From assembly GCF_000711875.1 (NCBI RefSeq), contig NZ_JONM01000011.1:62001-126000 (forward strand): a stretch of DNA of 64,000 nt. Reading direction: 5' to 3'. Positions 26,415 through 35,757 of this stretch are shown in pieces. The notes beneath the pieces were generated by a model. It was not told the DNA's origin. It saw only the letters and a list, made by a program, of their open reading frames with translations, and did not search any database. Position 1 is the stretch's first letter. Every line of letters starts with the position of its first letter. The stretch is from Andreprevotia chitinilytica DSM 18519. GTDB taxonomy: Bacteria; Pseudomonadota; Gammaproteobacteria; Burkholderiales; Chitinibacteraceae. The position numbers were made by a program, and so were the translations under genes.

Positions 26415-26983
26415 ATTGTTGCCCTCATCGGAACCTGTTGCTGCGGCCCATCAACCGACCGAGCCAACGCCAGTGCATCTAGGATACGTGCTGTGGCAAG
26501 TTGCTCGTCGAGATACGTGCCAAACGAAATGCCATCCATCAGCGAGGGACGTAGTACCTGGTTTTCCAATAGCGCCTTCAGCGATCCTGCCTTGATGATT
26601 TCAGGCTCGACGCCGGGGCGCACGATCACCACCCACGGCTGATCATCGTGCAACGGCGCTGAAAATTGGGCGAATAGCTCGCGTTCGGGGGTCTTGAACC
26701 AGCCCATGCCACAGAGGGCTTCGTCGTTGTCGCGAATGGCGTTGATCACTCGCTTGCTGGGCAAGCGGGCAAACGTGGCAGTCAACCCGACTGTTTGCAC
26801 TGCGGTTTTGACCAGATCGTAAACACTCCCCCTGATCACTTGCCGGCCGTCCGCTTCGACACTCAAGAAGTACAGCGGCGGCCGGTCGCTGAACATGATT
26901 TTCAGGGGCATGTCCGCCTGTGCCACGGCCAAGCTGTGCAAGGCAAACAGCATGGTGATCCAGATCAGTATTTTTGTAGTCAT
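26411..26983 (-). CDS. Truncated periplasmic solute-binding protein
   Basis: 190 residues with a signal peptide (ITMLFALHSLAVAQA). Mature part fits the N-terminal lobe of amino-acid-type binding proteins (SBP_bac_3): FSDRPPLYFLS, then GMGWFKTPERE. The family normally has about 230-260 residues and returns to lobe 1 after the second domain; here the frame stops early with a short unrelated tail, overlapping the SUFU gene by four bases. It may be a C-terminally truncated remnant joined to SUFU by recombination, or a short variant. No permease or ATPase genes are adjacent. Confidence 0.6.
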   Translation of the reverse strand: MTTKILIWITMLFALHSLAVAQADMPLKIMFSDRPPLYFLSVEADGRQVIRGSVYDLVKTAVQTVGLTATFARLPSKRVINAIRDNDEALCGMGWFKTPERELFAQFSAPLHDDQPWVVIVRPGVEPEIIKAGSLKALLENQVLRPSLMDGISFGTYLDEQLATARILDALALARSVDGPQQQVPMRATM

Positions 26984-27295
26984 AGGTATCGCAACGCCGC
27001 TTCACCGGGCTGATCGCCGTCGGGTATTCAAGCCATCATCGCGCACGGTGATTCCATCTCTTCATCGTTGCCGACATCCGGTATGAATTAGCCGGTATTC
27101 AGCCGAAAGATCACGCAAGCCGTAAACGCCTGCTGCTCGCGATACGTCGCGCAGTATGACTTCCATCCTTCCGTCGGTTTTCTGAGCCCGTGAATTGTTA
27201 AGCACGCATCTTTTCCTTAGCATTGAAAGCGCTTTCATTGTCGAAATGCACATACCAAATACTAACTACACAACAGGTCATATCTGGAGGATGTC
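26984..27295. other. Glucanase upstream region
   Basis: The 312-base gap contains the LacI-type operator at 27224-27237 and the ribosome site TGGAGG at 27285-27290. The left half is a divergent leader towards the solute-binding gene. No gene is supported. Confidence 0.4.
27224..27237. promoter_or_regulatory. LacI/GalR-type operator, perfect palindrome
   Basis: TGAAAGCGCTTTCA is a perfect 14-base palindrome centred on CG, matching the general LacI-family/cre consensus (TGWAANCGNTNWCA). It lies 58 bases before the GH64 start, a normal place for repression or catabolite control. Thirteen of 14 bases recur at 216-229. The cognate regulator gene is not in the window. Confidence 0.65.
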
Positions 27296-29074
27296 ATGAG
27301 AAGAATGATCAGGAGCCTAACGATTCTCCTATTGAGCGGCGGTTCGCTGCTCACCGCCTCGGCAGCGCTGAGCGCGACCACCGGCGATTGGAGTTACTGC
27401 GCCGCGGAAAACGGAAATTGCATTTTCACCGGCACGCAGACTGTCCGCTATGGCGCGGGGACGACCTTCGTCACGCAAACGCTGGCATGGGGCGCGTCCT
27501 GCAACAATGCGGCCTTTGGTGATCCGGCACCCGGTGTCACCAAGCATTGCGAGGTATCCAACACCTGGCATTCATGCGCCAGCGAAAACGGGACTTGCAG
27601 TTTCTCGGATACCGAAACAGTCCGATATGGCGCAGGCACCACTTACAACGCGAACGTCGTCACCGGTGGCGAAAGCTGTAACAACAATGTTTTCGGCGAC
27701 CCTGATCCGGGTATTGCCAAGCATTGCGATGCCGCGCCAACCACCTGGACCCAGTGCAGTGCCGAGAACGGACAATGCAGTTTTTCGGGCACGCAGATCG
27801 TCTTGTATGGCGCCAACGGCAGCTATACCACCAAGAGCCTGACCAACGGTGCAGCCTGCAATAACGGTACCTTTGGCGACCCCAGCCCGGGCAACGCCAA
27901 GCACTGCTACGTGCCGGGCCTGCCAGTCCAGACGCAATCCAATACCGGCGTCACGTTCCCGGCCGCCGGTACGACCTTCAATCTGGTCAATGGCACGAAC
28001 GGCACTTATGCCGACAATAACGTCTATTGGACCATGGTTGGCCAGGACCCCAACAATCATGGCGCTTACTCTCACGTCAATTGCGCTGGCCAGCTTGTGC
28101 CGATGACCGCGAGCGACAACAACGCGCAAACCAAGAACGGATCGAGTTATGCCAACTATTCAATTCCGCTCTCGCAATGCAAGTCATTCACCGTGCCGCA
28201 GATTACTTCCGGGCGGATGTATCTGAGTGTCGGCAGCCCGATGTATCTGAAGTCGGTGGGTTCGCCCGTTACTGGCTATACCGGCCCGAATATCGACAAC
28301 CCGTCCGACCCCAACATCGATGTGATCTTCGATTTCGTCGAGATGGATATCAACAGCACCAATTTCTTTGGCAACACGACGCGCGTGGACCAGTTCGGTT
28401 TCCCGGTGCGGTTACAGCTGCAGGGGCAAGGTGGGTTCAACCAGACCGTTGGTGAAACTGAATCCCGCGCCAGCCTGTTCCAGGAATTCGTGGCACAGGT
28501 GCCGGGGCCATTCCAGACGCTGGCCCAGGCGCCCTATGCACCGTATCGCATCGTGGCGCCCGCGCACGGCAGCTTCAACACTGGCGGCGCCAATGCAACC
28601 TATCTGGATAGCTATATCCAGTCGATCTGGAACAAGTACACCACGAGCACGTTGACGTTTACCGATGCGCAGGGCACGTTCACCGGCCATGTGGTGGGCG
28701 GGCAGTTCCAATTCACGGATGGACTGGGTACGTACTACATCAATGCCATGCCGACGACGGCCATGGTGCTGTTAGGCGATGGCGTGCTCAACGATGCCTC
28801 GAATGCAGCGTCCGGTTTGCCGACCGCCAAGCAGTTGCAAATCCAGGCGCAGCTTTGTGCCGCGCTCAACCGCCATGTCGCCGACACCCCGTCCAACTGG
28901 ACCAATTCGGGCAGCTTCTATCAAACGGCACCGACCAACGCCTACTCCGCGTTCTGGCATGCCCATAGCATCAACGGCTTCAGCTATGGCTTCCCGTATG
29001 ACGATGTCAGTGGCTTCAGCTCGTCCTTGATCGGCACCAATCCGACGGTGGCAACGATTACGATTGGCTGGTAA
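27296..29074 (+). CDS. Secreted GH64 beta-1,3-glucanase with three Cys-rich repeats
   Basis: 592 residues. Signal peptide (LTILLLSGGSLLTASAA). Residues about 32-200 hold three tandem copies of a 53-55-residue module (W..C..ENG.C.F..T..V.YGA...C.N..FGDP.PG..KHC), each with four cysteines. The remaining 390 residues match the laminaripentaose-producing glucanase/thaumatin-like family GH64: DPNIDVIFDFVEMDIN, VDQFGFPVRLQ, and the C-terminal FSYGFPYDDVSG. The enzyme cleaves beta-1,3-glucan (fungal wall, laminarin). The repeats are probably carbohydrate-binding. GGAGG supports the start; a LacI-type palindrome lies upstream. Together with the chitinase this points to fungal or arthropod biomass as food. 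Confidence 0.92.
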   Translation: MRRMIRSLTILLLSGGSLLTASAALSATTGDWSYCAAENGNCIFTGTQTVRYGAGTTFVTQTLAWGASCNNAAFGDPAPGVTKHCEVSNTWHSCASENGTCSFSDTETVRYGAGTTYNANVVTGGESCNNNVFGDPDPGIAKHCDAAPTTWTQCSAENGQCSFSGTQIVLYGANGSYTTKSLTNGAACNNGTFGDPSPGNAKHCYVPGLPVQTQSNTGVTFPAAGTTFNLVNGTNGTYADNNVYWTMVGQDPNNHGAYSHVNCAGQLVPMTASDNNAQTKNGSSYANYSIPLSQCKSFTVPQITSGRMYLSVGSPMYLKSVGSPVTGYTGPNIDNPSDPNIDVIFDFVEMDINSTNFFGNTTRVDQFGFPVRLQLQGQGGFNQTVGETESRASLFQEFVAQVPGPFQTLAQAPYAPYRIVAPAHGSFNTGGANATYLDSYIQSIWNKYTTSTLTFTDAQGTFTGHVVGGQFQFTDGLGTYYINAMPTTAMVLLGDGVLNDASNAASGLPTAKQLQIQAQLCAALNRHVADTPSNWTNSGSFYQTAPTNAYSAFWHAHSINGFSYGFPYDDVSGFSSSLIGTNPTVATITIGW

Positions 29075-29106
29075 TCGACCGTCCTGATGGCTTTTAAGTG
29101 AGTGAC

Positions 29107-29136
29107 AAAAAAGCCTCGCGCAAGCGAGGCTTTTTT
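29107..29136. terminator. Strong bidirectional terminator
   Basis: AAAAAAGCCTCGC-GCAA-GCGAGGCTTTTTT, with runs of A and T on both sides of a perfect nine-base stem, 32 bases after the GH64 stop. The rest of the gap to 29464 holds no gene that I can support. Confidence 0.92.
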
Positions 29137-29464
29137 CATGGGTTGCGACCAGCCACACGCGACCCAAACCAGAGCGGAGACCCCAGCCGGACAACCGTGT
29201 CGACGCAGCGAATCGCACGTTGCCGGTACACACAGCCCTGAGGAAATAGCGCCAGCGGGATGGGTTCATCCGCCGCGCATCGAAACCAGAAGCGGCAAAT
29301 TGCTGGAACACCGTCGCCGGGTTATCGCGGTGATATGCACGCAAACCGTGGCCCCGTCGCAAAAGAAATGGCCTATCCCGGCGCCGGTCAACAGCGACTT
29401 TAACCGCTGAATGTGGTCGAGCAGCTTTGTATCGGGCTGGTGCGATTTTTCGACCTGGCCCCGC

Positions 29465-30124
29465 TCAGGGCATGACGATGTTTTCGAGCGTGAACCGGTG
29501 CGGCGTCGCGCTTGGGCCGCTGCCGCCGCCAGTCATAACGATGTCGGCACTCGCGATACCCAGCAACGACAACTCGGTGATGCTCTTGGAGAGGTCAGCC
29601 GGATTCATGACCTGGCCTTCGACGGCCTGCGCAACCACGCCGATCCAGATAGTCGGCTTGAATTCGAATACTGCCGTCTTGCCTGGCGCGATATTGGCCT
29701 TGGTGGCCAGTAGCTTGCCCGCCTTGTAGATGCTGGTGTTGATGCCACCCTTGGTCAGGTTGTTGCGGACCTGCACCTGGCGGCTACTGGTAGCGGGGCC
29801 AAGCGGCGATAACGTAGTGCCCGAAGCGGTCTGAAAGATTCCGTACAACTGGCCGTTCTCGGCCGCTATCTGCGGCGTGTGGTCACCCCAGCTGTCGCTG
29901 GCGCCCACGAACATCGGTATCGGAAAGATGAAGGGGTGGTTGTCACCCCGGCCGCAGTTCCTGATCACCTTCCAGGCGACAGAGAGTCCGTCGAAATCAG
30001 TCGACACGTTCTTCTGGAAGATCACGATGGTGGCATTGTTCGCATCGTTCGATTGATTCACAAAGTTGAGTTTGATATCCACGTCCCAGCCTCCCGATAG
30101 ATAAGAAAAGTGCGCAGCCTGCAC
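29465..30124 (-). CDS. Conserved-looking hypothetical protein, beta-rich
   Basis: About 219 residues from a GTG codon at 30124; no good ribosome site is visible. The protein is beta-strand rich (WDVDIKLNFVNQSND, VFEFKPTIWIGVVAQ) and ends SATPHRFTLENIVMP; I do not recognise a family. Upstream the same frame is open back to a TAG at 30167-30169 and encodes a protein-like ASAASQAAPVQAAHFSYLS, so the true N-terminus may be missing, or a one-base shift may join it to another frame. It is downstream of the aldehyde dehydrogenase gene on the same strand (107 bases). Confidence 0.55.
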   Translation of the reverse strand: MQAAHFSYLSGGWDVDIKLNFVNQSNDANNATIVIFQKNVSTDFDGLSVAWKVIRNCGRGDNHPFIFPIPMFVGASDSWGDHTPQIAAENGQLYGIFQTASGTTLSPLGPATSSRQVQVRNNLTKGGINTSIYKAGKLLATKANIAPGKTAVFEFKPTIWIGVVAQAVEGQVMNPADLSKSITELSLLGIASADIVMTGGGSGPSATPHRFTLENIVMP

Positions 30125-30231
30125 TGGCGCAGCCTGGCTGGCCGCGCTGGCTTCCGGCAGCTGCGCCTATGCTAATGGACCCTTGAATGCCCGCCAATAT
30201 GGCACTGGTGTCTGGGACAATTGACGGGGGT

Positions 30232-31668
30232 TCACGCCTTGGCAGCCTCTGCCGCTCCCAGCAGCGTCTTGGGCTCCAGATACGCGCTCAGCCCCCATTT
30301 CCCCATCTCGCGCCCGAGCCCTGAATACTTGAAACCACCAAACGGGGCACGCGGCTCGTGCGCCAATGTATTGATGAGCACGCGACCGGCGTCAATCTGA
30401 CGTGCGACGCGTTCGCAACGTTCGACATCACGCCCCAGTACCACGGCACTCAAACCGTAGCGTGTATCGTTGGCGATGGAAATGGCATCGGCCTCATCCT
30501 CGTAGGCAATGAGGGTGAGTATGGGGCCGAAGATCTCCTCCTGCGCAATGCGCATCTGGTTGTTGGCGTTGGTAAAGATCGTGGGCTTCACGAACCACCC
30601 GCCCGGCAAGCCATCAGGGCGCCCCTCACCGCCGGCAAGCAATGTCGCCCCTTCTTCCTGGCCGATGCGGATGTAGTTCTGCACGCGTTCCCACTGCTTG
30701 GCGCTCACCATCGGGCCGATGTCGGTTTCGGCATCGCGCGGATCACCGGACCTGATATGCGAAACAGCATATTTGATGATGCTTTCAAACTCCGCTAGTC
30801 GACTGCGTGGCACCAGGATGCGTGTGCCTGCGATGCAAGCCTGGCCGCTGTTGGCAAATCCGGCGTGGAGCACGATCGGCATGATGCTGGCGAAGTCTGC
30901 ATCATCAAGCACCACGGTGGGTGACTTGCCGCCCAGCTCCAGCGTCACACGCTTCATCGTGGTCGCGCCAGTGCTCACCAGATGCTGACCCACGGCGGAT
31001 GAGCCGGTAAAAGAGATCTTGGCAATGTCGGGGTGGCGTGTAATTGCTTCCCCCACCACGCTGCCAAGGCCATTCACGATGTTGAACACGCCTTTGGGCA
31101 GGCCGGCTTCGTGCAGTGCCTCCGCGACGACCTGTGTTTGAAGTGCGCTTAGCTCGCTGGGCTTGATGACGGCGGTACAACCCGCAGCCAGCGCGGTCGC
31201 CAACTTGTTGCAGATAAACCCGGCGTTGCTGTTCCACGGCGTGATCAGGCCGGCAACACCGACTGGCGTCATGATGACGCTTGCCACGCCGGCTTGCTCC
31301 TCGAACTCGAAGGACGCCAGTGCATCGATGGTCTGGGCAATCACATCCGCCGGATAGCTCGCCATCCAGCTGCCTCGCTCTCTGGGCGCGCCGTACTCCA
31401 GCACGACTGCCTCCATCAAATCCGCCTGGCGCGCAGCAATGGCCTTATGCATGCGGCGCAGCGCAGCGATACGCTCTTCGCGCGTGGTACGTGCCCAGGC
31501 CGGGAATGCCGCTTTGGCAGCCGCAACGGCCCGCTGCACATCCTGCTCGTCCCCCAGCCGAACCTGGCCGATGATCTCTTCGGTGCTGGGATTGTGAAGG
31601 TCAAACCATTCCTGCCCATGGGGCACGATGAATTCGCCGTTGATGTAGATGTGTTCAAGACGTTGCAT
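30232..31668 (-). CDS. NAD(P)-dependent aldehyde dehydrogenase
   Basis: 478 residues, the normal length of the family. Cofactor and catalytic motifs: LITPWNSNAGF, AVIKPSELS, FTGSSAVG, general base E244 in VTLELGGKSP, nucleophile C278 in NSGQACIAGTR, and EEIFGPILTLI. The enzyme oxidises an aldehyde to the acid in the cytoplasm. AAGGA precedes the ATG. The gene is divergent from a LysR regulator with an inverted repeat between the two, so the regulator most likely controls it. The exact aldehyde cannot be told from the sequence. Confidence 0.93.
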   Translation of the reverse strand: MQRLEHIYINGEFIVPHGQEWFDLHNPSTEEIIGQVRLGDEQDVQRAVAAAKAAFPAWARTTREERIAALRRMHKAIAARQADLMEAVVLEYGAPRERGSWMASYPADVIAQTIDALASFEFEEQAGVASVIMTPVGVAGLITPWNSNAGFICNKLATALAAGCTAVIKPSELSALQTQVVAEALHEAGLPKGVFNIVNGLGSVVGEAITRHPDIAKISFTGSSAVGQHLVSTGATTMKRVTLELGGKSPTVVLDDADFASIMPIVLHAGFANSGQACIAGTRILVPRSRLAEFESIIKYAVSHIRSGDPRDAETDIGPMVSAKQWERVQNYIRIGQEEGATLLAGGEGRPDGLPGGWFVKPTIFTNANNQMRIAQEEIFGPILTLIAYEDEADAISIANDTRYGLSAVVLGRDVERCERVARQIDAGRVLINTLAHEPRAPFGGFKYSGLGREMGKWGLSAYLEPKTLLGAAEAAKA

Positions 31669-31760
31669 GTCGATTCCTTTGACAGTGAAGTTTCCGGCAC
31701 GGGGAAGGCTGGAAGTCGGGCTTTCTGAGCCGTGCTGGTACCAAGTCTAGGAATTGTTTA

Positions 31761-31813
31761 TTGTCCTGATAAGCCGTCCTATGGCGCATGACCTGCACTG
31801 ATTATCAGGATAA
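31761..31813. promoter_or_regulatory. Inverted-repeat operator between ALDH and LysR genes
   Basis: TTGTCCTGATAAG at 31761-31773 faces GATTATCAGGATAAT at about 31800-31814, giving a 10-11-base inverted match. Such paired sites are the usual LysR-type binding arrangement in divergent promoters. The right arm overlaps the LysR ribosome-site region, suggesting autoregulation. Confidence 0.55.
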
Positions 31814-31817
31814 TTAT

Positions 31818-32720
31818 ATGCATCGCACTGGATTGATCGAGCTTGAGGTGGTGCTCGCCGTGGCTCGTCGACGTAGTTTTCGGGGGGCGGCACTGGAGTT
31901 GGAAATGTCTCCCACTGCGGTGAGTAGCGCCGTGGCCAGCATAGAGGCGCGCCTGAAAGTGCGACTGTTCAATCGCTCGACACGTAGCGTGGCACTCACC
32001 GATGCAGGACAGCGCTATGTGGCGCGCATCGCACCGGCCCTGGCCGAAATCCAGAGTGCCGGCGACGAAGCCAACGGCACACCGGGAACACTCAGCGGGA
32101 CATTGCGCATCAATGCTCCGCAGGGGGCTGCATCTTTGTTGTTTGAGCCACTGTTCAGCAAGTATGTGCAGCGTTACCCCGAGGTACGACTCGATATCGT
32201 GAGCGAGTCGCGCATGATCGACATTGTCGCCGACGGCTTTGATGCCGGCATCCGCCTGGCCGAGTCTGTCCCGAAAGACATGATCGCAGTACCGCTATCC
32301 AGTGATCTCCGCATGCTCGTCGTCGCCACGCCCGAGTATCTCGAACGCCACGGCACACCCAGCCACCCCAGTGATCTGCTCCAGCATCAGAGCATCGGCA
32401 TGCGCATGTCCCACGGCGGCATCTATCACTGGGAACTGGAGCGGGGTGGGGAGAAGCTGCGCATGGACCTGCCTGTGCGCCTGGCATTGAATGAATTGCC
32501 TGCCATCAAGCAGGCGGTCCTGCTTGGGCTGGGCATAGGCTTCATCACCGAATGGCTGATCAAGGATGAGCTGGCGTCTGGCGCGCTGGTTCCCGTGCTC
32601 GTGCCATGGTGCCCGTCATTTGGCGGGCTAAGGCTCTATTACTCCGGCCACCGTTTTGTGCCGGCCCGTTTGCGCGCACTCATCGACCTGATTCACGAGT
32701 TGCACTTGAGCACGCGCTGA
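31818..32720 (+). CDS. LysR-family transcriptional regulator
   Basis: 300 residues. N-terminal winged helix-turn-helix with [22 protein letters not shown] (helix-turn-helix, about 18-38) and [17 protein letters not shown]-terminal substrate-binding fold (about 90-295). The CrgA/PA2758-like subgroup is suggested by DGFDAGIRL and by [15 protein letters not shown] 31818 is preferred over upstream ATG because AGGA lies eight bases before it. It probably regulates the divergent aldehyde dehydrogenase gene in response to an aldehyde or related metabolite. Confidence 0.9.
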   Translation: MHRTGLIELEVVLAVARRRSFRGAALELEMSPTAVSSAVASIEARLKVRLFNRSTRSVALTDAGQRYVARIAPALAEIQSAGDEANGTPGTLSGTLRINAPQGAASLLFEPLFSKYVQRYPEVRLDIVSESRMIDIVADGFDAGIRLAESVPKDMIAVPLSSDLRMLVVATPEYLERHGTPSHPSDLLQHQSIGMRMSHGGIYHWELERGGEKLRMDLPVRLALNELPAIKQAVLLGLGIGFITEWLIKDELASGALVPVLVPWCPSFGGLRLYYSGHRFVPARLRALIDLIHELHLSTR

Positions 32721-32744
32721 TTTCTGTCCCGCTGCAACCGGTTA

Positions 32745-33413
32745 TCAGGCGTCCTTGCGCCCTTGGCGCCGGAGTACCACATGGGTGGCTTTCTCCGACG
32801 CAACGAACTGAACGCATTCGTATCCCAGAGCACGCATGTCCGTCCCCTCGAACAGTCGCTCTCCCCCGCCCAGCAGGACCGGTGAGATAGCGATGTGCAG
32901 CTCATCGATGACGCCCGCACGCAGATATTGCTGGATCGTGTTCGGTCCGCCGCCAATGCGCACATCCATACCGTTGGCTGCGTCGCGCGCCCGGTCGAGC
33001 GCCTCGTGAATACCGCCCGTGACGAAATGGAACGTCGTTCCACCCTCCATCTGGATGCGCGCGCGCGCGTGGTGAGTCAAGATGAAAGTTGGAACGTGAT
33101 AGGGTGGGTTGTCCCCCCACCAGCCTTTCCAGTTCATGTCGGGCCAGGCACCGCGAATCGGTCCGAACATGTTTCTTCCGAGGATCCAGGCGCCAACATT
33201 CTTGAAGCCCCGCGCAGCGAAGTCGTCATCGATCCCCGTTGTGCCACCGTCGGCGCCAAATTGAGCCCGTTGGAACGTTCGTGTCGGGACTAACCACTGG
33301 TGCAAATCTGTCCCGCCCACACCAAGCGGATTCCTGATGTCCTGATTCGGACCCGCTCCGTATCCGTCAAGCGAGATGGTCAAGCCCTCAACTCGGACGC
33401 GTGTCATGTTCAT
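32745..33413 (-). CDS. RibD C-terminal / DHFR-like reductase
   Basis: 222 residues, typical of the YyaP/YwjB-like RibD_C family. Landmarks: RVEGLTISLDGYGAG, AWILGRNMFGPI, THHAR, VRIGGGPNTIQQYLRAGVIDELHIAISPVLLGGG. These form an NADPH-binding dihydrofolate-reductase fold; substrates of this family are mostly unknown. AAGGA sits before ATG 33413; ATG 33407 is nearly as good. Genes are tail-to-tail with the LysR gene. Confidence 0.88.
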   Translation of the reverse strand: MNMTRVRVEGLTISLDGYGAGPNQDIRNPLGVGGTDLHQWLVPTRTFQRAQFGADGGTTGIDDDFAARGFKNVGAWILGRNMFGPIRGAWPDMNWKGWWGDNPPYHVPTFILTHHARARIQMEGGTTFHFVTGGIHEALDRARDAANGMDVRIGGGPNTIQQYLRAGVIDELHIAISPVLLGGGERLFEGTDMRALGYECVQFVASEKATHVVLRRQGRKDA

Positions 33414-33504
33414 GCCTTCCTTTCGATTGACGCCTAACAGGGTTTACACGGACGACACGGACGCAGCATCACCCGCAAACATCTGCAACCGGCCATGCAG
33501 CGAG

Positions 33505-35745
33505 TCAGTACTCAAACACCTGCACGATGTTGTAGGTCGAATCGGCAATCTGCACCTGGCCGTTGTGAGCGTGCATGAAGTAAGGCATCCAGACCCCCCC
33601 TTCGTCCACCTGCAGCTTGAACAGGGAAATACCGCCCAGGAAGGCAAGGCCGTTCTCTTCGATGCGGAACAGCTTCAGCGCACGATTCACCAGATCATTG
33701 AGGATGAGTTTGTCGCCATCGATGGCGAGGCTGGTGGGCAACATCAGCTTGTCGCCGTCCGGCTGGCCCTCTTCCCAGTAGCCTTCCCGGCCACACGCCC
33801 ACAGTGCGTTGCCGTTGCGGTCAAAGCAGCAAATACGGTTATTGAACTGATCGGTGACCAGCACGCGATTGTGCGCATCCAGCGCTACGTCGGTCGGCGT
33901 AAAGGCGGCCTGTTCGCCCTTGCCATCCCAGCTGAAATTCTTGATGAAGATCACCAACCCGGTGGGCAGTATCTGCCATTTGGCGATACGGCAGTTGAGC
34001 GAATCGACGACGAAGACTTCGCCCTCGTCGCTCACCGCCATGCCCTGCGGGCCGCGCATGCAGCCCTCCCCCTTGCCATACGAGCCGAACGGCAGGCCGT
34101 AGTTGAGCAGCCGGCCGAACGGGCCGATCTGGTACATGGTCACGGTGCCGAAATTGAAGTTGTCCACCAGCACCAGCGGCGTGCCTGGGCAGAGCTGGCC
34201 AAACAGCGGCACTTTCGGGTGATAGACCGTCACGCCGAGGTTGCCGGCGAGGAAGTAGCCCTCGACCAGATTGCCGGCAATGGCCTGGAATGTCTCCTCG
34301 CGCTCGCGGTAGCCCTTGATGCGCCAGTTACCGGCATCAACGGTGAGCTGCAGGTCTTTCAGCGGCAGGCCGGACAACAGGGCGGGGGCCAGTTTCGCCA
34401 CGTCGCCGAACCAGAGGCGGTAGGCGTCCAGCATGGTCTGGCTGAGCTGGTCGTACCACTGCAGAAAGGGGTTCAGTTGCAGATAGTCCGGCAGCGCAGC
34501 CTCCGTGCTGGCGGACATCAGCGCCTTGGCCGGCGGTTGCAAGCCGGTCACGGCGGTCACACAGTTGAACTGCGGATCGACCCGGGCCGTACCCGGCATA
34601 TCGCGCCGCGCGCCCAGCGTGGCGATCATCTGCGCCTGCGGGAAGCGCCGGTCCAGGTGCGGAATACGCAACTTGATGAGGCGCGACGAGAACGGCTCGC
34701 TGACAAAGAAAATGTCGTCCTCTTCCCCCTGGCAGATCACGTAGGGGTTGAGCAGCGCGGCATCTTCCATCGCGTAATAGAGCGGATCGGTCAGCGAATG
34801 CACCGGCTCGTCACCGTGGTTCCACGACGGACGCACGCCGGCCAGCGTGGATTCCAGCGTGCCATCCAGGCTGTAGACGGTGATGGTGTTGAGCACGTGA
34901 TCGGGGACGAAGACGCGCTCGCCGATCACGCTGACATCCCGCATGATGTTGAGCATGCCCACGCCGGTGGGCTGGCCGAAACGGTGGTTGACCACCGGCT
35001 TTTCTGCCTTCAGCTCGTAATTGGCGTTGACCGGCGCATTGGCCGGACATTTGAGGATTTCGTAGCTGCCGGTATTCGCGATGTAGAGGCTGCCTTCGAC
35101 ATCGGAACTCAGGCCCTGCGGCCAGTACAGATCGTGCCGGGTGCCGTCGGGGTCGATCAGCGTGCGGAATTCATCCACATAGCGGCCGTGCTCGTCGTAA
35201 CGCACGCAACGGTTGCGCAGCTTGTCGGTTTCGGTGTGGAAGAACTCGTCATTAACGTGGATGGTGTAGCTACCATCGCGCTGCGTGACGACCGTCACGC
35301 CATTCGGGTCCTGCAGCGGGTCGCCGCCATTTTCAGCGCGGTTGCCGAAGGCAAACGCGAAGTCGATGCGCTCGCCCTGATATTCCATCACCACGACGCG
35401 CGAGTTACCCATGTCGGTGATGTACACCAGATTCTTCTGCGGATGCGGGCAGACATGGAACGGCATGCGGAACGGCACACTGCCTTCGCCCTGGCCGGCC
35501 GGTGCGGGGCTGTACAGCACGTAGATGATGCGCGCCAGCGTCTTGTCGAGCACCAGCACGCGGTTATTGCCCGTGTCACAGACCCAGACATGCTGCTGCC
35601 GGTCCATGCACACGCCGACCGGCGAGTTGAACGTGAAATCCTCCGGCACCGGCCCGCGGAAATTGGGGCTTTCCTTGGCGGACTGCCCATACAGGGTCAC
35701 ATGCTGAAATACCGCTTTGGTCGTCTTCTTCGGCGTTGCTGCCAT
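33505..35745 (-). CDS. NHL-repeat beta-propeller protein
   Basis: 746 residues. At the N-terminus and again in the C-terminal third, sequence repeats such as SPVGVCMDRQQHVWVCDTGN, GMAVSDEGEVFVVDSLNCRI and PTDVALDAHNRVLVTDQFNN are NHL units, which build six-bladed propellers used for binding or lyase-type catalysis. A helical insert (about 420-530) separates the two propellers. No signal peptide is seen. ATG 35745 follows GGGGGAAGC. No catalytic residues can be named, so its partner or substrate is open. Neighbour genes point in both directions and give no pathway. Confidence 0.85.
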   Translation of the reverse strand: MAATPKKTTKAVFQHVTLYGQSAKESPNFRGPVPEDFTFNSPVGVCMDRQQHVWVCDTGNNRVLVLDKTLARIIYVLYSPAPAGQGEGSVPFRMPFHVCPHPQKNLVYITDMGNSRVVVMEYQGERIDFAFAFGNRAENGGDPLQDPNGVTVVTQRDGSYTIHVNDEFFHTETDKLRNRCVRYDEHGRYVDEFRTLIDPDGTRHDLYWPQGLSSDVEGSLYIANTGSYEILKCPANAPVNANYELKAEKPVVNHRFGQPTGVGMLNIMRDVSVIGERVFVPDHVLNTITVYSLDGTLESTLAGVRPSWNHGDEPVHSLTDPLYYAMEDAALLNPYVICQGEEDDIFFVSEPFSSRLIKLRIPHLDRRFPQAQMIATLGARRDMPGTARVDPQFNCVTAVTGLQPPAKALMSASTEAALPDYLQLNPFLQWYDQLSQTMLDAYRLWFGDVAKLAPALLSGLPLKDLQLTVDAGNWRIKGYREREETFQAIAGNLVEGYFLAGNLGVTVYHPKVPLFGQLCPGTPLVLVDNFNFGTVTMYQIGPFGRLLNYGLPFGSYGKGEGCMRGPQGMAVSDEGEVFVVDSLNCRIAKWQILPTGLVIFIKNFSWDGKGEQAAFTPTDVALDAHNRVLVTDQFNNRICCFDRNGNALWACGREGYWEEGQPDGDKLMLPTSLAIDGDKLILNDLVNRALKLFRIEENGLAFLGGISLFKLQVDEGGVWMPYFMHAHNGQVQIADSTYNIVQVFEY

Positions 35746-35757
35746 TGCTTCCCCCAC

